36,086 nt of DNA, taken from positions 1 through 36,086 of the forward strand of contig JAGOUN010000009.1 of NCBI GenBank assembly GCA_018061255.1. The letters are read 5' to 3'. Within the stretch, counting starts at the first letter, position 1; every line of letters begins with the position of its first letter. Below, piece by piece: positions 1-7,880 of this stretch. The notes beneath the pieces were generated by a model, which saw only the letters and a list, made by a program, of their open reading frames with translations, ran no database searches and was not told the DNA's origin. A program made the position numbers and the translations under genes. The stretch comes from Gammaproteobacteria bacterium (lineage in GTDB: Bacteria > Pseudomonadota > Gammaproteobacteria > JAGOUN01).

Positions 1-1
1 A

Positions 2-3000
2 GGGATAAGGCAAAGTGTCAATGAATTAACCCGTTATTTTCAAACAACTATCATTGCGCCGGAATACCAAGAAAAATATATCGCTGAGTTAAAAGCGTTA
101 CAAGACAGCCGCCATCAGGATCGCTGGGTTGCGTATCAACTTCACACCGGGTTATCGGTACTATTAAATGCGTCATTGCAAGATAGTAGCAAGTTCGAGA
201 TAAATTATTGTATTTTAAAGAACTTGTATCGACTGCTTTGTGTTTATAACTTAAGTGAGATCGATGTAAAAAACTACTTGCTAACAGCATTTAGAAATAG
301 AGGCAATCAATCAAGCATTACCACAACAGGACAAGCAGTATTTAATACTACATTCCATCGATTAAAGAAAAATAAGATTGAGTCCCTTTTTTTTGCTATG
401 GGCTTAGACGATCTCTATTTATTTAGCAATCAGGTGATGCACCAATTGCCACCAGAAATAGAACAGAAAAATAAAACTACTCGTTTTAAGCAACTGATGA
501 TTTTGATTCAAGAAATACTTATTGATAATGCTTTTGATATTCAAGCTTATAACCAAGCAGCTGTTTTCAAACACTGCCTTGCTAAGACAACACAAGAAAT
601 TAGTCAGGCGCCCTATAATCTATTTCAATATTCAGTAAAAATGGATCAGAATACTGCCTTTACTCTTTTTGACCGTGTTCACTTTATTAAAATATTAGCT
701 TTTGTTGAACTAGATGATAGTAGCTATTGTTTAGTGATTAAAGCTCTTCGCCTTGAACTTAGTGATAATGTAGAAAACAAACAATATATTGAAACTGTTT
801 TCAAGCCAATTGTTATGGCAGCCTTGGATTATAACCTAGAACGATTAGCTCAGCTGTTAAATGATTTAATTGTTGATGAAAACAGCATGCTTTCTTCGCT
901 CATTGTTGATTGGTTAAATCAATATCCTCATACAAACGCTACCAAGTTATTTTTGCTTGAAGCATTTGATGAATTAAGGTTTGATTATGATGAAGATGAA
1001 GATGAAGATGAAGATCAAGAAATTCAAAACACAGTCAGTAAAGTGCTGGATCGCGCATTTTTTGATGTGCCTGAGATACTTTCTGCATCAGGAAAACGTG
1101 CACTAAAAAACTCACCTCAGCAAGTTCCTGCGCAAAGCAAACATAAATTATTGACTCTTAGCTATGTCGCCTCTAGTTCTAACTCTAGCTCTCAACAGAG
1201 AAGGCAGCGTCATAGTAGTAACAGCCCTCGTTATCCTTCAAGTAGCAACGATATACAAATGTTCGGTGGAACATTAAGTCGCGGCAGTAAAGTGCAATCA
1301 GGAAAACAAAGCGAAAGCTCATCATCAAGTTTTAGAGAGACACATAGTGCTGATGGAAACAACCAACCGATAGCAACGCGTGCGCAACCATCTGCATCAT
1401 CTAAACGTGCTCTTGATGTTGCACCTCAGCCAATCGAGAAAAGAGTCAAACGAGCAATTAGCGCTAGTAGAGGCTCAGCAGAAAGTGTTGCGCCTATCGG
1501 TCAACTGACGGATTATTTTCCCGATTTTAGTCTACATAGTACGTTCATTGAGCAGTTACCAATAAATACGCAGATCGTTAGTCATGCGCGAGGATTTCAT
1601 TTTTATCGGTGTAATACTAATCAAAAAGCGTATTACCTTGTTACCGACGACCGACGCAAGGAGGAATTAAAAAAAGAAATTGATACTCAATTATTAAGTG
1701 ACTTACATAGTCCAGTAGTGGTAGACCTCAATAGCGATGACGCAAACATCGTGGTATTGCAATCAATCAAAAAACTTTCTGAGACACCCTGCGTCGGTTA
1801 CCCAACAAAGCTCCATTATATGCAAGAAGTTTATAGCAATACCTTTGATCGACTCAATAGAACATTGTCACAAGCAGAAACTTTTGCAGAGTATCCTTAT
1901 AGACACCACCCTTTTGTTTCATTTGGTGATGAAATTATTCATGCAGCGCGATATGGATTTGGACAAAAGGTAACAGGAGATCGTTTTCAAGATAGGCTAC
2001 GCCCTGTTTACTATGAAGATGGATCGCTTGAAAACTTTTTTGTTGGGCAGTTATGGATAATTTTACAGCCATGGGAGAATTATTTGGCATTAGGCAAGTT
2101 TCATATTATTTCAGAACATGCCAAGGGAAATATGAGTATTAGCGATAGAATTATTAATGAAAGAGAAACTTCTTTTTGGTCAACAGTGTCAAGTCATAGC
2201 ATTGCCTTGCGTGTTCCTCTAATTATCCCTTCTTTTTATGGCGAATATCAACCAATCTACCAGGAAGCATTTGGAATTAACCAAGGGCAATTCAAGAATT
2301 TCAAAAATAAGCTTATTCAATCGTTCAAGCAAGACAGTGGCAAAAATAGCCAACGAAAATTTTCAAAACAAATAAAAAATGAAATTATTGATCATGTTAT
2401 TCAACATTATAACTCTGCGATCATTTTTAATGTAAAGTCAGCCCTTTCCAAAAAAGGATCTACACTGGTTTACCATGGATTAACTGACCAACCTGTGCCT
2501 GCACTACCATCGATTGATGCTGCACGGTTACTGCATATTTATCATAAGCATCCTCAGGAAATAGATGAATTACTTGACAATATGACTACCTGGGTTGGAG
2601 GTCATCTATCTCATCTCGATGGCGATCAAAAAGTGTCACGCTGTATACGGCTACTTGTTTCGGTCAATAGCGAGGGTGCCTCTTTTTCGGTAAGAAAAGA
2701 TATTGTTGCGCAATTAAGAGAATACACAGTAGCAAGTGAACGAAGTCAATTACTTAAGTTACTGGATTTTATTGAGTGTCCAGAAAATAAAACAAAAATT
2801 ATTTTGCTTTTCCGAAATGAAGAAGAATACAAATTACATCAAGCTCGTCAATCAATAGAGGTTGAATATGAGAATATTCAACTATTAATGAAAATGCCCG
2901 TTGAGCTGGTTGAATTATTTTTAATAACCGTCAAACAAAGTAGTAGTGCAGATATTATTTTTAATCGCTTTCTTTCTATAACAAAAATTCTTCAGGAAAG

Positions 3001-4522
3001 ATTTATATTTTTTGCCAATGACTTTAAAGAACTATTAAATAATCACTTTAAAGAAAAAGTAGATTCGGTGATAAGCACGATGGGGCTATTAAGGAGAAAA
3101 ATTGAAGATTATAACTTATTTGAACCCATCAACAGAGAGAGTCAATTAACAATAGCACTGCCGATGGGCATACCCGCTTCTAGCTCAGATACTGTAATTC
3201 CTAGGCAGTCTATTTCAACAGTGGGGGCGGCGTTTAATATTCATGCGACTCTAGCTGAGCTAATTAATAGCACCATGAGTTCTGGAAAAAATAGACTGGA
3301 AATAGCGGTAAAAAATTCCGATTATAGTAATGTTAAAAAATATATTATGCTCGCTGATGACGTTAAAGATGCAGATGGTAATACATTGCTACATTTAGCA
3401 GCAAGAACAGGTCATCCTGATGTTATTCAAGAAGTCCTTTCTAAGGTAACGAGTAGAATTGAAAAGAATAATGCTGGTTTAACGCCGGTACACATTGCTT
3501 GCTATACCGGAAAACTAGCGGTTTTTGAAGTAATCTATAATGATTCAATCACGTTAAATGAATCACATTTACGTGAAACTTTAAGAAATGAAACATCGAG
3601 TGACGAGAGCAAGCGTGAAATAATTAATTTTATGTTTGCAAAAGGGATTGATGTCAGCGCAGCTGAGTTACAACTACTTTCATTTCACGCAACACCTAGT
3701 GTTAAAGCGCTACTAAAGCATATTTATGCGCTATTTATCGGTATAAAAGACTATATAAAAGTAGCTACGATTAGCACCAGAAATCCAATGCTACATAAAG
3801 ACATTTCTGCAGTCTCGAGTGAAATACAGGTTATTATAAAAAAAATACCTTCAAAACTAATCAAGTTAATTATGAAAAGGATGGATAGCCTTCAAGGCGC
3901 GTCTCTTATTAGTTTGCTTGGGCAGTCAGGTAATAATGGATTAAGCACCGCTGCTATCGCGATGATTATCACGAGAGTACACCAAGAGATCCCAAACCGA
4001 GGTAGAATCAATGCAGTCATCGCTGCGGTTATTATGGGCGACTTAATTTTTATTAAAAAAATGTCACAACTTAATATCAATTTTAATTTGACGCCTAATC
4101 ATAGAAATACTCTCAATAAAAAAACAGTGAAAAAGCCAATTATTTTTGCTATTCAGTTTGCTCGACATGAGATTTTTTCTTTTATAAGCCAACTAAATGT
4201 TGCAGGTGATGAGCGTGCGCATTCAGAAGAACAAATATTATCTAAATCAGTCGAGCTGTGTCAAACAAGCAGCCAGCATTTATTAGTCCTTTTTGATCGT
4301 AGTGAGGTGCTACAAACCAAATACAGAGAGTTTTATCAAGAGCTTACGACATACTGCCAAGAGATTACATCGATAGGTGTTCTACTATGCTCTAAAATAA
4401 ATACTGAAGGTGCCAGTAACTATAGCATTACTGTTTCGAGTAATTCTTCATCGCTATTTCATTCTACCTTTTCAGATTCTAAGCAGTCTGTTGCGACTGA
4501 AGGTGCAGTACCTAGTGTTTAA
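2..4522 (+). CDS. Very large ankyrin-repeat protein with candidate bipartite NLS, probable host-directed effector (5' end outside window)
   Basis: The reading frame is open from base 2 to the TAA at 4520-4522, so about 1506 residues are visible and the true start lies left of the window; a TTG at 176 is only an internal candidate. In order: helical N-terminal part; acidic (DE)n run at 989-1021; Ser/Arg-rich low-complexity linker (about 1170-1350); a KR-x10-KRVKR pattern at 1403-1453 that fits a bipartite nuclear-localisation signal; a middle domain I cannot assign, with the motif HPFVSFGDEIIHAARYGFG near 1911-1967; and two ankyrin-like repeats (DGNTLLHLAARTGHPDV and AGLTPVHIACYTGKLAV, about 3370-3540) followed by a long helical tail ending in Ser-rich sequence. 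There is no signal peptide or membrane segment in the visible part. Ankyrin repeats plus an NLS in a bacterial protein suggest a type IV-secreted effector acting in the host nucleus. That role is inference; the ankyrin and NLS patterns are visible. Confidence 0.8.
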   Translation, partial: GIRQSVNELTRYFQTTIIAPEYQEKYIAELKALQDSRHQDRWVAYQLHTGLSVLLNASLQDSSKFEINYCILKNLYRLLCVYNLSEIDVKNYLLTAFRNRGNQSSITTTGQAVFNTTFHRLKKNKIESLFFAMGLDDLYLFSNQVMHQLPPEIEQKNKTTRFKQLMILIQEILIDNAFDIQAYNQAAVFKHCLAKTTQEISQAPYNLFQYSVKMDQNTAFTLFDRVHFIKILAFVELDDSSYCLVIKALRLELSDNVENKQYIETVFKPIVMAALDYNLERLAQLLNDLIVDENSMLSSLIVDWLNQYPHTNATKLFLLEAFDELRFDYDEDEDEDEDQEIQNTVSKVLDRAFFDVPEILSASGKRALKNSPQQVPAQSKHKLLTLSYVASSSNSSSQQRRQRHSSNSPRYPSSSNDIQMFGGTLSRGSKVQSGKQSESSSSSFRETHSADGNNQPIATRAQPSASSKRALDVAPQPIEKRVKRAISASRGSAESVAPIGQLTDYFPDFSLHSTFIEQLPINTQIVSHARGFHFYRCNTNQKAYYLVTDDRRKEELKKEIDTQLLSDLHSPVVVDLNSDDANIVVLQSIKKLSETPCVGYPTKLHYMQEVYSNTFDRLNRTLSQAETFAEYPYRHHPFVSFGDEIIHAARYGFGQKVTGDRFQDRLRPVYYEDGSLENFFVGQLWIILQPWENYLALGKFHIISEHAKGNMSISDRIINERETSFWSTVSSHSIALRVPLIIPSFYGEYQPIYQEAFGINQGQFKNFKNKLIQSFKQDSGKNSQRKFSKQIKNEIIDHVIQHYNSAIIFNVKSALSKKGSTLVYHGLTDQPVPALPSIDAARLLHIYHKHPQEIDELLDNMTTWVGGHLSHLDGDQKVSRCIRLLVSVNSEGASFSVRKDIVAQLREYTVASERSQLLKLLDFIECPENKTKIILLFRNEEEYKLHQARQSIEVEYENIQLLMKMPVELVELFLITVKQSSSADIIFNRFLSITKILQERFIFFANDFKELLNNHFKEKVDSVISTMGLLRRKIEDYNLFEPINRESQLTIALPMGIPASSSDTVIPRQSISTVGAAFNIHATLAELINSTMSSGKNRLEIAVKNSDYSNVKKYIMLADDVKDADGNTLLHLAARTGHPDVIQEVLSKVTSRIEKNNAGLTPVHIACYTGKLAVFEVIYNDSITLNESHLRETLRNETSSDESKREIINFMFAKGIDVSAAELQLLSFHATPSVKALLKHIYALFIGIKDYIKVATISTRNPMLHKDISAVSSEIQVIIKKIPSKLIKLIMKRMDSLQGASLISLLGQSGNNGLSTAAIAMIITRVHQEIPNRGRINAVIAAVIMGDLIFIKKMSQLNINFNLTPNHRNTLNKKTVKKPIIFAIQFARHEIFSFISQLNVAGDERAHSEEQILSKSVELCQTSSQHLLVLFDRSEVLQTKYREFYQELTTYCQEITSIGVLLCSKINTEGASNYSITVSSNSSSLFHSTFSDSKQSVATEGAVPSV
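989..1015 (+). repeat. In-frame GATGAA hexanucleotide repeat
   Basis: Four copies of GATGAA plus a GAT encode an alternating Asp-Glu run in the large effector-like ORF. Because the unit is six bases, slippage would change the length of the acidic tract without breaking the frame. Confidence 0.85.
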
Positions 4523-4633
4523 ATCCATCAAATGTTTGCTCTCGCTGGTCGGATCGAGTAGAAGGAGCTTCGCGACTCCGTCGACGAGTAGGAGCAACAC
4601 ACTTACAAGCGTGTTCCCACCCTCACACTGTTA
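4523..4633. other. Intergenic stretch with small hairpins
   Basis: No gene is seen between the effector-like ORF and the vapC remnant. The segment holds a GGAG/CTCC dyad around 4564-4579 and a hairpin with AACAC (4596-4600) and CTT pairing with AAG and GTGTT (4611-4615). No T-tract follows, so an intrinsic terminator is not clear. The GC-rich, structured character differs from the AT-rich flanks and may be a degenerate small repeat. Confidence 0.4.
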
Positions 4634-4729
4634 ATTGGCATTTTGCCTGCTTTACGATTATTTCCAGAATTTTGCAACGGGCGGGCATGCTTCGTGCTAT
4701 ATTATTATCAAAAACATTAAAAGTACGCA
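4634..4729 (+). pseudogene. Decayed duplicate fragment of the neighbouring vapC toxin gene
   Basis: About 95 bases match 5184-5279 inside the intact PIN-toxin gene downstream, in the same orientation. They cover the region coding for GMLPALRLFPEFWQRAGML and the residues just after it. One G of the TTTTGG in the intact copy is missing, which shifts the frame, and several substitutions have accumulated. No start codon or catalytic residues remain. The fragment lies directly upstream of the antitoxin gene, as if an older toxin-antitoxin copy had been lost by tandem duplication and decay. Confidence 0.8.
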
Positions 4730-4739
4730 GTTTACGGCC

Positions 4740-4768
4740 TTGAGCGCCGTAATGTTATGCCATATAAT
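4740..4768 (+). promoter_or_regulatory. Sigma-70-type promoter of the vapBC-like operon
   Basis: TTGAGC (4740-4745) and TATAAT (4763-4768) are separated by 17 bases, and the antitoxin ATG follows 29 bases after the -10. TTGAGC and a downstream GCTCAA (4770-4775) form an inverted repeat around the -10 box, suitable for the autoregulation usual in toxin-antitoxin operons. The regulation is inferred. Confidence 0.65.
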
Positions 4769-4797
4769 GGCTCAACATGGTAATGGAAAAGTGATAG

Positions 4798-5019
4798 ATG
4801 ATGCAAACGCAAAAAATAACAGCTATCTTACCCAAAGAATTGCTTCAGAGTGTTTTAAAAAGTACGGGGTTGGGTATTACAGAAAGCATAAAACAGGGTT
4901 TGGAACATTTGATGAGTGCGAAAGCCTATGAAAATTTACAAAAATGCAGAGGAAAATATGCCGATTGTTTCAAGGATTTTGATTTAAATGAATTGAGAAA
5001 AGATAGAGATGAAGAATGA
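4798..5019 (+). CDS. Antitoxin of a VapBC-type toxin-antitoxin pair (ribbon-helix-helix-like)
   Basis: This 73-residue protein begins with a short beta-strand-like segment (QKITAILPKELLQSVLKSTG) followed by two helices (ITESIKQGLEHLMSAKAYENL). That is the usual layout of a ribbon-helix-helix DNA-binding antitoxin of the VapB kind. The charged tail (ELRKDRDEE) would be the toxin-wrapping segment. The stop codon overlaps the toxin ATG as ATGA (5016-5019), so the two genes are translationally coupled. Two ATGs stand in tandem at 4798 and 4801; either could be used. By family precedent it should neutralise the toxin and repress its own promoter. Assignment rests mainly on size, fold pattern and the adjacent PIN toxin. 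Confidence 0.75.
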   Translation: MMQTQKITAILPKELLQSVLKSTGLGITESIKQGLEHLMSAKAYENLQKCRGKYADCFKDFDLNELRKDRDEE

Positions 5020-5396
5020 TTGCAGTTGATTCTTCTAGTTTTATTGCTTTTCTGAAAGGGGATGTTGGTTTGGATGTTGAACGCATTTCTCGAGCTTTAG
5101 AAAATCGAGAATTAGTTTTACCGCCAATAGTTATGGCAGAAGTTTTAAGCAATCATTTGCTGCCCAACCATCTCATTGATTATATTGGCATGTTGCCTGC
5201 TTTGCGGTTATTTCCAGAATTTTGGCAACGGGCGGGCATGCTTCGTGCTCAATTATTATCAAAAAAATTAAAAGCACGCCTTGCAGATACTCTTATTGCA
5301 CAGTGTTGTATTGATCATCATGTACCGCTTATTACTCGTGATAATGATTTTCGTCATTTTATTCAGTATGGCGGGTTGATTTTATTGAATACTTAA
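5016..5396 (+). CDS. VapC-like PIN-domain ribonuclease toxin
   Basis: The 126-residue protein has the PIN-domain acidic set. Asp5 lies in the opening VDSSSF, Glu42 in VMAEVLSN, Asp91 in LADTLIA, and Asp109/Asp111 in ITRDNDF near the C-terminus. PIN toxins of this size are Mg2+-dependent endoribonucleases that usually cut tRNA or rRNA when their antitoxin is degraded. All catalytic positions are present, so it looks active. It overlaps the antitoxin gene by four bases and shares its promoter. A frameshifted piece of a second copy lies at 4634-4729. The actual RNA target cannot be read from sequence. Confidence 0.88.
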   Translation: MIAVDSSSFIAFLKGDVGLDVERISRALENRELVLPPIVMAEVLSNHLLPNHLIDYIGMLPALRLFPEFWQRAGMLRAQLLSKKLKARLADTLIAQCCIDHHVPLITRDNDFRHFIQYGGLILLNT

Positions 5397-5448
5397 ACTT
5401 TTCTTTTGACTATTCTTATAGAAGGTTTATTGAAACATAGTGGTTTAA

Positions 5449-6198
5449 ATGCATAATATTCGTATCATATTAGTCAATACGACTCATCCAGGAAATATTG
5501 GCGCTGCTGCTCGTGCGATGAAAACAATGGGCTTGTGCAATCTTTATCTTGTCGCTCCGAAAAAATTTCCAGATCCAGAGGCGGTTGCCATGGCGGCAGG
5601 CGCTGAAGATGTTTTGTCTCAAGCCGTGGTAGTACAATCCTTAGAAGACGCGATCGCAGATTGCCAGCTTGTTTTAGCAACGAGCGCGCGTTCACGTGCG
5701 CGTCCTTGGCCTATGCTGACGCCACGCGAAATGGGTGAAAAAATAAACGTAGAGAAACATCAGAATAAAATTGCTTTAGTATTTGGCCGAGAAAGCAGTG
5801 GTTTGAGTAATGAAGAATTGCAACTTGCGCATTATCATGTGCAAATTCCCTCTTCTGAAGACTATGGTTCGCTTAATGTAGCGCAAGCAGTGCAAGTGCT
5901 GTGTTATGAAATTCGCATAGCATATTTATCATCTATTCGCGAAGTTCAGGGCGACCAGCCGGTAGCCCCTACATCAGATTTTAATATTTATCCTGATATG
6001 AAAGCGCTTGCCGACTTTTATCAGCATTTAGAAGCGTTATTAACCGAAGTCGAGTTTATCGACGCTCAAAAACCCATGCATCAGATGCAAAAGCTTAGAC
6101 GCATTTTTACTAAATCACGCTTGGAAATACCTGAAGTTCAGCTGCTTCGTGGAATTTTCACAGATATTCAGCAATATGTGAAAAAACTAAGAAAATAA
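5449..6198 (+). CDS. trmJ: tRNA (cytidine/uridine-2'-O)-methyltransferase TrmJ
   Basis: The 249-residue length and collinear sequence match TrmJ of the SpoU/TrmH (SPOUT) family, which 2'-O-methylates nucleotide 32 in the anticodon loop of several tRNAs using S-adenosylmethionine. Motif 1 is NTTHPGNIGAAARAMKTMG (residues about 10-28). Motif 2 is ALVFGRESSGLSNEEL, and motif 3 is the knot segment YGSLNVAQAVQVLCYE. The N-terminus MHNIRIILV aligns with the family start, supporting the ATG at 5449, although its Shine-Dalgarno is weak. The gene is convergent with gatB, with a hairpin-rich gap between them. The C-terminal helical extension typical of TrmJ (about residues 170-249) is present. Confidence 0.93.
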   Translation: MHNIRIILVNTTHPGNIGAAARAMKTMGLCNLYLVAPKKFPDPEAVAMAAGAEDVLSQAVVVQSLEDAIADCQLVLATSARSRARPWPMLTPREMGEKINVEKHQNKIALVFGRESSGLSNEELQLAHYHVQIPSSEDYGSLNVAQAVQVLCYEIRIAYLSSIREVQGDQPVAPTSDFNIYPDMKALADFYQHLEALLTEVEFIDAQKPMHQMQKLRRIFTKSRLEIPEVQLLRGIFTDIQQYVKKLRK

Positions 6199-6267
6199 TT
6201 GCATCTTAGGGTCTTATATTCAACAACTCGGCCGCAAGCGACCGGAGATTGTTTCCTTAATTATATT

Positions 6268-6406
6268 TCGCCTGCGCAAAACAAGTTTGCGCTACGGCGA
6301 CTCAAGGGGAGCACTTAGCGTAGCTCCCCTTGGGAATCCCCATCGCCCTTATCTCTGGCGCCAGAGATTTCTTTCGTTAAATGTAGGGCGCCTTTTTCCT
6401 GCGCCC
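6268..6406. repeat. Cluster of four hairpins between convergent trmJ and gatB
   Basis: Four inverted repeats follow one another. The first has TCGCC (6268-6272) and GCGCAAA (6274-6280) pairing with TTTGCGC (6286-6292) and GGCGA (6296-6300). The second is AAGGGGAGC/GCTCCCCTT (about 6305-6332). The third is an 18-bp perfect palindrome at 6351-6368. The fourth is GGGCGC (6386-6391) with GCGCCC (6401-6406). None has a convincing T-tract. They may act together as a bidirectional transcription barrier, or be remnants of small palindromic repeats. Confidence 0.65.
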
Positions 6407-6432
6407 CAATATTTGGCTGAAGCATCAAAAAG

Positions 6433-7869
6433 CTATTGTAGTTTTTCCTTCAATAAGTCATTCACCTGTTGTGGGTTGGCTTTTCCTCTAGATAACTTCA
6501 TCACTTCGCCGACAAAAAATCCGAAGAGTTTGTCTTTCCCGCTTCTATAATCAGCCAGTTGCATTGGATTATTGTTAATCACTTGTTGAATAATCGCTTC
6601 AATGGCACCCGTATCAGTGACTTGCTTCAAGCCCTTTTCTGCGATGATTGCATCGGCATCGCCGCCGTTTTCCCAGAGTGCTTCAAAAACGGTTTTGGCA
6701 ATTTTCCCGGAAATCGTGTTATCGGAAATTCGCATTAATAGTGCAGACAATTGTTTAGGAGTAACAGGGCTATTGGTGATGTCAAGGTTGAATTTATTGA
6801 GAGAGGCTGATAGATCACCCATAATCCAATTTGCTGCAAGCTTGGCGTTAGGCTTTCCAACTATGGCAACAACATTTTCAAAATAGTTTGCTAGCGCTTG
6901 TGTCATGACTAAGTTACTAGCATCATACGGCGTCAAATCAAAATCGTGTATTAAACGCAAGCGTTTTTTCTCAGGAAGTTCAGGCAAAGTCGTAAGAATT
7001 TTTTGTATATCTTCTATCGTGATAACTAAAGGCAGTAAATCCGGGTCAGGAAAATAACGATAATCGTGCGCTTCTTCCTTGGAGCGCATAGAGCGGGTTT
7101 CGTTTTTATCGGCATCATATAAGCGTGTTTCTTGTACGATTGTTTCTCCGCGTTCGAGTAATGCAATTTGGCGTTCAACTTCATAATTAATGGCTTTTTC
7201 AACAAAACGAAAAGAGTTAACGTTTTTAATTTCCGCGCGTGTGCCAAATTCTTTTTGTCCTTTTGGTCGCACGGAAACGTTGGCATCACAACGGAATGAG
7301 CCTTCTTGCATATTACCATCACAAATATCGATATAACGTAATAAGGTATGCAATGTTTTTAAATAAGCGACAGCTTCTTTTGCGGAACGCATTTCAGGCT
7401 CAGAGACAATTTCTAATAAAGGAGTGCCTGCGCGATTAAGATCAAGCCCAGTTTTTTGGCTATACTCTTCATGCATTGATTTGCCGGCGTCTTCTTCTAA
7501 ATGCGCGCGGGTGATGCCAATAACTTTTTCTGTGCCATCTTCAAGTAAAATTTTCAAATGACCTTTGCCAACAATCGGCAATTGGAACTGACTAATTTGA
7601 TAACCTTTTGGAAGGTCGGGGTAAAAATAATTTTTACGCTCAAAAATAGAACGCTTATTAATTTCAGCATCTATTGCTAAACCAAGCTTGATCGCCATTT
7701 CGACGACGGCGTGATTTAACACAGGCAACGTTCCTGGCATCGCAAGATCGAGTGTGCACGCTTGTGTATTCGGTTCTGCGCCATAAGCTGTTGCTGCTCC
7801 AGAAAAAATTTTACTTTTGGTGCGAAGTTGTGCGTGTACTTCTAAGCCGATAACTGTTTCCCATTCCAT
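6433..7869 (-). CDS. gatB: Aspartyl/glutamyl-tRNA amidotransferase subunit B
   Basis: GatB is the subunit of the GatCAB amidotransferase that binds misacylated Glu-tRNA(Gln) or Asp-tRNA(Asn), phosphorylates the side chain with ATP and performs the transamidation. The 478 residues match the family length. Visible signatures are the N-terminal [20 protein letters not shown], the central [17 protein letters not shown], and a C-terminal tail domain (about 330-478) that contacts the tRNA elbow. It is the last gene of gatC-gatA-gatB, starting 11 bases after gatA ends, with a GGGTAA Shine-Dalgarno before the ATG. The presence of GatCAB implies that Gln-tRNA and/or Asn-tRNA is made indirectly here. 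Confidence 0.97.
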   Translation of the reverse strand: MEWETVIGLEVHAQLRTKSKIFSGAATAYGAEPNTQACTLDLAMPGTLPVLNHAVVEMAIKLGLAIDAEINKRSIFERKNYFYPDLPKGYQISQFQLPIVGKGHLKILLEDGTEKVIGITRAHLEEDAGKSMHEEYSQKTGLDLNRAGTPLLEIVSEPEMRSAKEAVAYLKTLHTLLRYIDICDGNMQEGSFRCDANVSVRPKGQKEFGTRAEIKNVNSFRFVEKAINYEVERQIALLERGETIVQETRLYDADKNETRSMRSKEEAHDYRYFPDPDLLPLVITIEDIQKILTTLPELPEKKRLRLIHDFDLTPYDASNLVMTQALANYFENVVAIVGKPNAKLAANWIMGDLSASLNKFNLDITNSPVTPKQLSALLMRISDNTISGKIAKTVFEALWENGGDADAIIAEKGLKQVTDTGAIEAIIQQVINNNPMQLADYRSGKDKLFGFFVGEVMKLSRGKANPQQVNDLLKEKLQ

Positions 7870-7880
7870 ATTATTTACCC

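Noticed and set aside
176-178. TTG at 176 as the true start of the large effector-like gene
   Set aside because: The same frame is open to the window's left edge with protein-like sequence before the TTG, and no Shine-Dalgarno precedes it.
4635-4931. 98-residue plus-strand ORF over the vapC remnant and antitoxin gene
   Set aside because: It is a chance frame across the frameshifted toxin fragment and out of frame with the antitoxin, whose ATGA coupling to the toxin defines the real gene.
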